Virus record (IMG/VR): IMGVR_UViG_3300032334_001923
Span: 62,001-126,000 of that record
Source: a virus
DNA: 64,000 nucleotides
Reading direction: 5' to 3' (one strand)
Position 1 is the first letter of the stretch; each line of letters starts with the position of its first letter. Made by a program: the position numbers and the translations under genes. This document shows positions 61,539 through 64,000 of the stretch, piece by piece. The notes under the pieces are model-generated. The model ran no database searches. It was given only the letters and a program-made list of their open reading frames with translations, and had not been told where the DNA came from.

Positions 61539-61778
61539 ATGAGCTATTATTTAGTAAAAGTAAACACTGAATCAGGTGAAGTAAACAAAAAGGGAGATCC
61601 CGTAATGAAAAAATGGGAATTTCTCGTAGCAGGTGATTCTGTCACTGAAGTAGAAAAAAAAGTCGCAGAATATATGGACGGCACTGTTGGTGGATTTGAA
61701 ACCTTCGCGATTTCAAAAACCAAAATTGAAGCTGTCATATACGACAAAGATAAATATGCAGAAGAACTTCTCAACTAA
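61539..61778 (+). CDS. Small DUF4494-like protein
   Basis: A 79-residue alpha/beta protein. The arrangement of an N-terminal YYLVKVN strand, a GDPVMKKWEFLVAGDSVTEV segment and an AEYMDGTVGGFETFAISK section resembles by eye the Bacteroidota DUF4494 family, in which a strand, a 'yLVdA.sfteAe' helix and a final strand alternate. The function of that family is unknown. It overlaps the next gene by 23 bases. A short A/T-rich gap with ATATATA lies upstream. Confidence 0.5.
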   Translation: MSYYLVKVNTESGEVNKKGDPVMKKWEFLVAGDSVTEVEKKVAEYMDGTVGGFETFAISKTKIEAVIYDKDKYAEELLN

Positions 61779-62007
61779 TGAGGGAGACACCGGATCTTAT
61801 CCTCCCCCTCAGTCACCCATAGCAATTCAGCCAGGTGACACAGGATTTAAAACGGTAGGAAAGGGCTACAATCGATTCATTTGGACCTTTAGCGATTGGG
61901 ACAAAAGAAAAAAGAAGATCATAGATCCGGATAAAAATTGGGGGTTAGCTTCCAAACCGATGTCAAAATCCGAATGGGATAAAAAGAAGAAAGATCTATA
62001 TCTTTAA
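61756..62007 (+). CDS. Small hypothetical protein (83 aa)
   Basis: ATG 61756 is preferred; an upstream in-frame ATG at 61687 would overlap the previous gene by 92 bases. The product is Pro/Gly-rich at the start (GSYPPPQSP) and ends in a Trp-rich, Lys-rich part (RFIWTFSDWDKRKKK; SEWDKKKKDLYL). No domain recognised. A strong terminator starts ten bases after its stop, so it is the last gene of the accessory transcript. Confidence 0.5.
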   Translation: MQKNFSTNEGDTGSYPPPQSPIAIQPGDTGFKTVGKGYNRFIWTFSDWDKRKKKIIDPDKNWGLASKPMSKSEWDKKKKDLYL

Positions 62008-62016
62008 GCTATTTTT

Positions 62017-62049
62017 AAAAAAGGACTTATATTTATAAGTCCTTTTTTT
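62017..62049 (+). terminator. Rho-independent terminator
   Basis: AAAAAAGGACTTATA and TATAAGTCCTTTTTT form a 15-bp perfect stem with a two-base loop, ending in a T run. It closes the accessory operon; a GATATATA box follows at once. Confidence 0.92.
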
Positions 62050-62052
62050 ATT

Positions 62053-62060
62053 GATATATA
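62053..62060 (+). promoter_or_regulatory. GATATATA box before the CHAP-type gene
   Basis: TTGATATATAGTTAAAA lies directly behind the terminator and 21 bases before ATG 62082. It matches the 42969 and 9259 boxes over nine bases. Confidence 0.5.
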
Positions 62061-62081
62061 GTTAAAATCAAAAGAATATTC

Positions 62082-62876
62082 ATGATCCTATCTTTCGAAA
62101 GTTATTTATCTGAAAAAGAATCCTCATACTACACTTCGGTAATTGATTCTGTTAAGCTTATCAACAGTTTTTACTCAGCTGTTAAATCAACACAGGCGGA
62201 AGAATTACCCAGAGGTAGTAACAAAGGACCTAAGGTAGAGCCCCTTCTGAGAGGTGTTCAAGCGAACGCCGGAGACCCCTGGTGCGCAGCATTTGTTTAT
62301 GGTGTTTTGTCTAAAACCGCATTTTCAAAGGATATATTAAAAGATCAGATTCCAGCTGATGCAGCTGTTAGATTACACTGGGCAAATTCAAAAGGTAAAA
62401 AGATAGAGGTTTATCCAAAGACTATAGATACTATAGATATTAATTCTATTCTTCCTGGAATGGTTTTTTGCTATCTTAGTAAGGACAAAAAGACTGGAGG
62501 ATATCCTGGTCACGGGCATACTGGAATAATACTATCTGTGGATAAGGTAAATAAAACATGGACCGGGGTAGAAGGAAATACTAATCCGCTTGACGGCGGT
62601 AGAGAAGGCTACGGTACTTTCATAGTTTCTAGAAATTTATCGAATCCTAGCATAGCTAAAGATCGCGAAGATTATCCAGCTAGGCTTCTAGGGTTTATAG
62701 ATTATTTTGCCCCATATAGAAAAACCCCGGGATTCACGGAAGCACTCACATTAAAACTGAAATCTTTAACTAATGAACTATTACCAAAAACAAAGAATGA
62801 GATTGCATATCTAAAAACAAATCCCAAAGTTTTAAGCGACTACGAGAAAAATTATAATAACAGAAATAAATCATAA
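62082..62876 (+). CDS. CHAP-type peptidoglycan endopeptidase
   Basis: A 264-residue protein with a CHAP/NlpC-like cysteine-peptidase core: GDPWCAAFVYGVL with C68, then GHGHTGIILSVD with H144/H146, and GVEGNTN with E164/N166. The C-terminal 60 residues are helical and basic. It would cut peptide stems in the cell wall, either as endolysin or as a virion-borne enzyme. The N-terminus (MILSFESYLSEKES) is not a signal peptide but resembles the capsid-targeting-like peptides of the neighbours, with LSE as possible cut site. It is the first gene after the terminator. The spike protein (7081) lacks a lysozyme domain. Confidence 0.76.
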   Translation: MILSFESYLSEKESSYYTSVIDSVKLINSFYSAVKSTQAEELPRGSNKGPKVEPLLRGVQANAGDPWCAAFVYGVLSKTAFSKDILKDQIPADAAVRLHWANSKGKKIEVYPKTIDTIDINSILPGMVFCYLSKDKKTGGYPGHGHTGIILSVDKVNKTWTGVEGNTNPLDGGREGYGTFIVSRNLSNPSIAKDREDYPARLLGFIDYFAPYRKTPGFTEALTLKLKSLTNELLPKTKNEIAYLKTNPKVLSDYEKNYNNRNKS

Positions 62877-62880
62877 AGAT

Positions 62881-63258
62881 ATGCCAGCACTAAGTACATC
62901 ACAACAACGATTAATGGCCCAGGCCTATGCAATTAAGACAGGAGAACTTCAGCCTTCGGACTTAAACCCAAAATACAGAGATGAGATCGTTCAACTGGCT
63001 CAGAAGATGACTAAAAAACAGCTTAGCGATTTCGCTTCAACCAAGCATAAGAATTTAAAACATCATGTTTCAGAGGAGCAATTAAAGGATCTTTCTGTAA
63101 GTTTAGAACCAATCCCATCCGAGACTATGCCTAAATTCAACCCTCATGGTCCTGGTAAAATCGTTCCTTTTCTAGATCCAGATTCTAGACAGAGAAAGAA
63201 AGGAAAGAAAAATCTTCAAAATCTTAAAGACTATAGAGATTGGTCTAGTCAATCTTAA
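62881..63258 (+). CDS. DUF3008-like small protein
   Basis: A 125-residue protein. The first 60 residues follow the DUF3008 pattern 'MPA.S..QQ.lm..A...K.GE......i..lA..M....l.dFA.TKH..L', seen here as MPALSTSQQRLMAQAYAIKTGE ending in DFASTKHKNL. The remaining 60 residues are Pro-rich and basic, without known domain. Function of DUF3008 proteins is unknown; they occur in phages and bacteria. It starts four bases after the CHAP gene. Confidence 0.68.
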   Translation: MPALSTSQQRLMAQAYAIKTGELQPSDLNPKYRDEIVQLAQKMTKKQLSDFASTKHKNLKHHVSEEQLKDLSVSLEPIPSETMPKFNPHGPGKIVPFLDPDSRQRKKGKKNLQNLKDYRDWSSQS

Positions 63259-63271
63259 TTTGATTTAAAGT

Positions 63272-64000
63272 ATGGCTCAATTTCCTTCAAATCCTAGAAT
63301 TGGTCAGGCATTTTTAGCTGATGCAACCACTTTATATGTGTGGAGCGGATATCAGTGGGTTCTGGCAACAGTTGGTGGATCAGGAACTGGTTCTAACGGT
63401 ACCTCCGGGACCTCTGGTATACCTGGTTCTAGTTCAGGATCTAGCGGAAGCTCTGGAAGTAGAGGAAGTTCGGGAACATCAGGAACTCCCGGCTCTAATG
63501 GTTCATCAGGAACTTCTGGCTCTAATGGTTCATCAGGAACTAGCGGAACCTCTGGAAGTAGAGGAAGTTCAGGAAGTTCAGGAACATCGGGAACATCAGG
63601 AACATCAGGAGCGCAAGGAGGACCTGGAACTTCGGGGTCATCAGGAACTTCTGGCTCTAATGGATCTTCAGGAACTTCTGGCTCTAATGGATCTTCAGGA
63701 ACTTCTGGTTCGAGGGGATCTAGTGGATCTAGTGGATCTAGTGGAATCTCAGGAGCAACCGGGCCAGCGGGAGCTGGAGGAGCCTTGGGATATTATGGTT
63801 CTTTCTATGACACCACAACTCAAACAAATTCTGGGGTAACTGCAGCCAATAAGATAACTCTAAACTCTCTGGATATTGCTAATGGTGTTTCAGTTAATAA
63901 TAACTCGGAGGTTACCTTTGCATATCCTGGTGTTTATAATGTACAATTTTCATTACAAGTTAACAAGACCGATTCGGGAGATGATTTCATAGACATTTGG
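63272..64000 (+). CDS. Collagen-like Gly-Ser/Thr repeat protein with C1q-like head (cut by window edge)
   Basis: From ATG 63272 the frame stays open to the window end (243 codons). Residues 1-35 form a short domain with RIGQAFLADATTLYVWSGYQ, residues about 40-165 consist of some 40 Gly-X-Y triplets with X and Y mainly Ser, Thr and Asn and very few Pro (GTS, GSS, GSN, GSR), and the C-terminal part (from about 167) holds AYPGVYNVQFSLQVNKTDSG, resembling the C1q/TNF-type trimer head. It probably forms a trimeric fibre. It starts 13 bases after the DUF3008-like stop. Confidence 0.75.
   Translation, partial: MAQFPSNPRIGQAFLADATTLYVWSGYQWVLATVGGSGTGSNGTSGTSGIPGSSSGSSGSSGSRGSSGTSGTPGSNGSSGTSGSNGSSGTSGTSGSRGSSGSSGTSGTSGTSGAQGGPGTSGSSGTSGSNGSSGTSGSNGSSGTSGSRGSSGSSGSSGISGATGPAGAGGALGYYGSFYDTTTQTNSGVTAANKITLNSLDIANGVSVNNNSEVTFAYPGVYNVQFSLQVNKTDSGDDFIDIW
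63389..63780 (+). repeat. Gly-Ser/Thr triplet coding repeats
   Basis: Nine-base and eighteen-base units coding GTSGSS/GTSGSN are repeated through this stretch, with several near-identical blocks of about 30 bases, such as the GGAACTTCTGGCTCTAATGG block seen four times. High internal identity indicates growth and shrinkage by slippage or recombination. Confidence 0.85.

Noticed and set aside
63321-63839. 172-residue ORF rich in Glu, Leu and Val on the plus strand
   Set aside because: It is the +1 shadow of the Gly-Ser/Thr repeats; the frame from ATG 63272 gives a coherent collagen-like protein with a head domain.
1-64000. tRNA genes, integrase or insertion sequences
   Set aside because: I looked for cloverleaf-like stretches, recombinase motifs and terminal inverted repeats in the gaps and saw none; gaps are all under 300 bases.

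Overview
The window looks like the structural and replication region of a large, lytic, T4-like contractile-tailed phage (myovirus) whose host is probably in the Bacteroidota. Evidence for the phage type is the order of a contractile tail: tube-like protein, LysM-type protein, gp27-like hub, gp5/gpV-like spike, gp25, gp6/J-like wedge and a giant gp7-like wedge. T4-type replication and recombination genes also occur: gp32-like SSB, gp61-like primase, UvsY-like mediator, UvsW helicase and a RuvC-like nuclease. Evidence for the host is that the DNA is AT-rich and almost every start codon sits behind an A-rich stretch without a Shine-Dalgarno sequence. Several domains typical of Bacteroidota are also present (Hc1-like histone, Reg_prop-like propeller repeats, a DUF4494-like protein). 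I see no integrase, repressor, tRNA, CRISPR array or insertion sequence.

Layout. 1-9.2 kb: baseplate hub and spike. 9.3-12.7 kb: an inserted block with a multi-S1-domain protein, an amidoligase-like protein and a neck-like protein, closed by a terminator. 12.8-20.3 kb: gp25, gp6 and gp7-like wedge genes. 20.3-28.2 kb: adhesin-type proteins (Thr-rich linkers, PKD folds, a beta-propeller) with a glycosyltransferase. 28.2-28.9 kb: phoH, the only minus-strand gene. 29-41.4 kb: fibre-type and very large virion proteins. 41.4-51.5 kb: three collagen-like fibre paralogues, two virion proteins ending in Hint (intein/Hedgehog-type) domains, a membrane-anchored coiled-coil protein and a second tube-like protein. 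51.6-57.2 kb: recombination and replication, including a truncated phosphoheptose isomerase and an SSB behind an A-rich leader. 57.2-63.3 kb: accessory genes: a Pol-beta-type nucleotidyltransferase, a ligase-NMNAT fusion, a histone-like protein, a CHAP-type endopeptidase and a DUF3008-like protein. 63.3-64 kb: a Gly-Ser/Thr collagen-like protein with a C1q-like head, cut by the window edge.

How they fit together. Nearly all genes are head to tail with overlaps or gaps of a few bases, so they should be read as long plus-strand operons. A recurring GATATATA box lies 17-43 bases before starts that follow the larger gaps or transcription-unit boundaries and is a candidate phage promoter element. 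The most unusual items are: the paired Hint domains whose His-Asn is followed by Lys; a fused ligase/NMN adenylyltransferase; an S1-like protein in a phage whose genes lack Shine-Dalgarno sequences; repeated N-terminal peptides ending in (L/M)-x-E that resemble T4 capsid-targeting propeptides; and a glycosyltransferase placed among Thr-rich and collagen-like virion proteins. All assignments were made by eye, without database searches.
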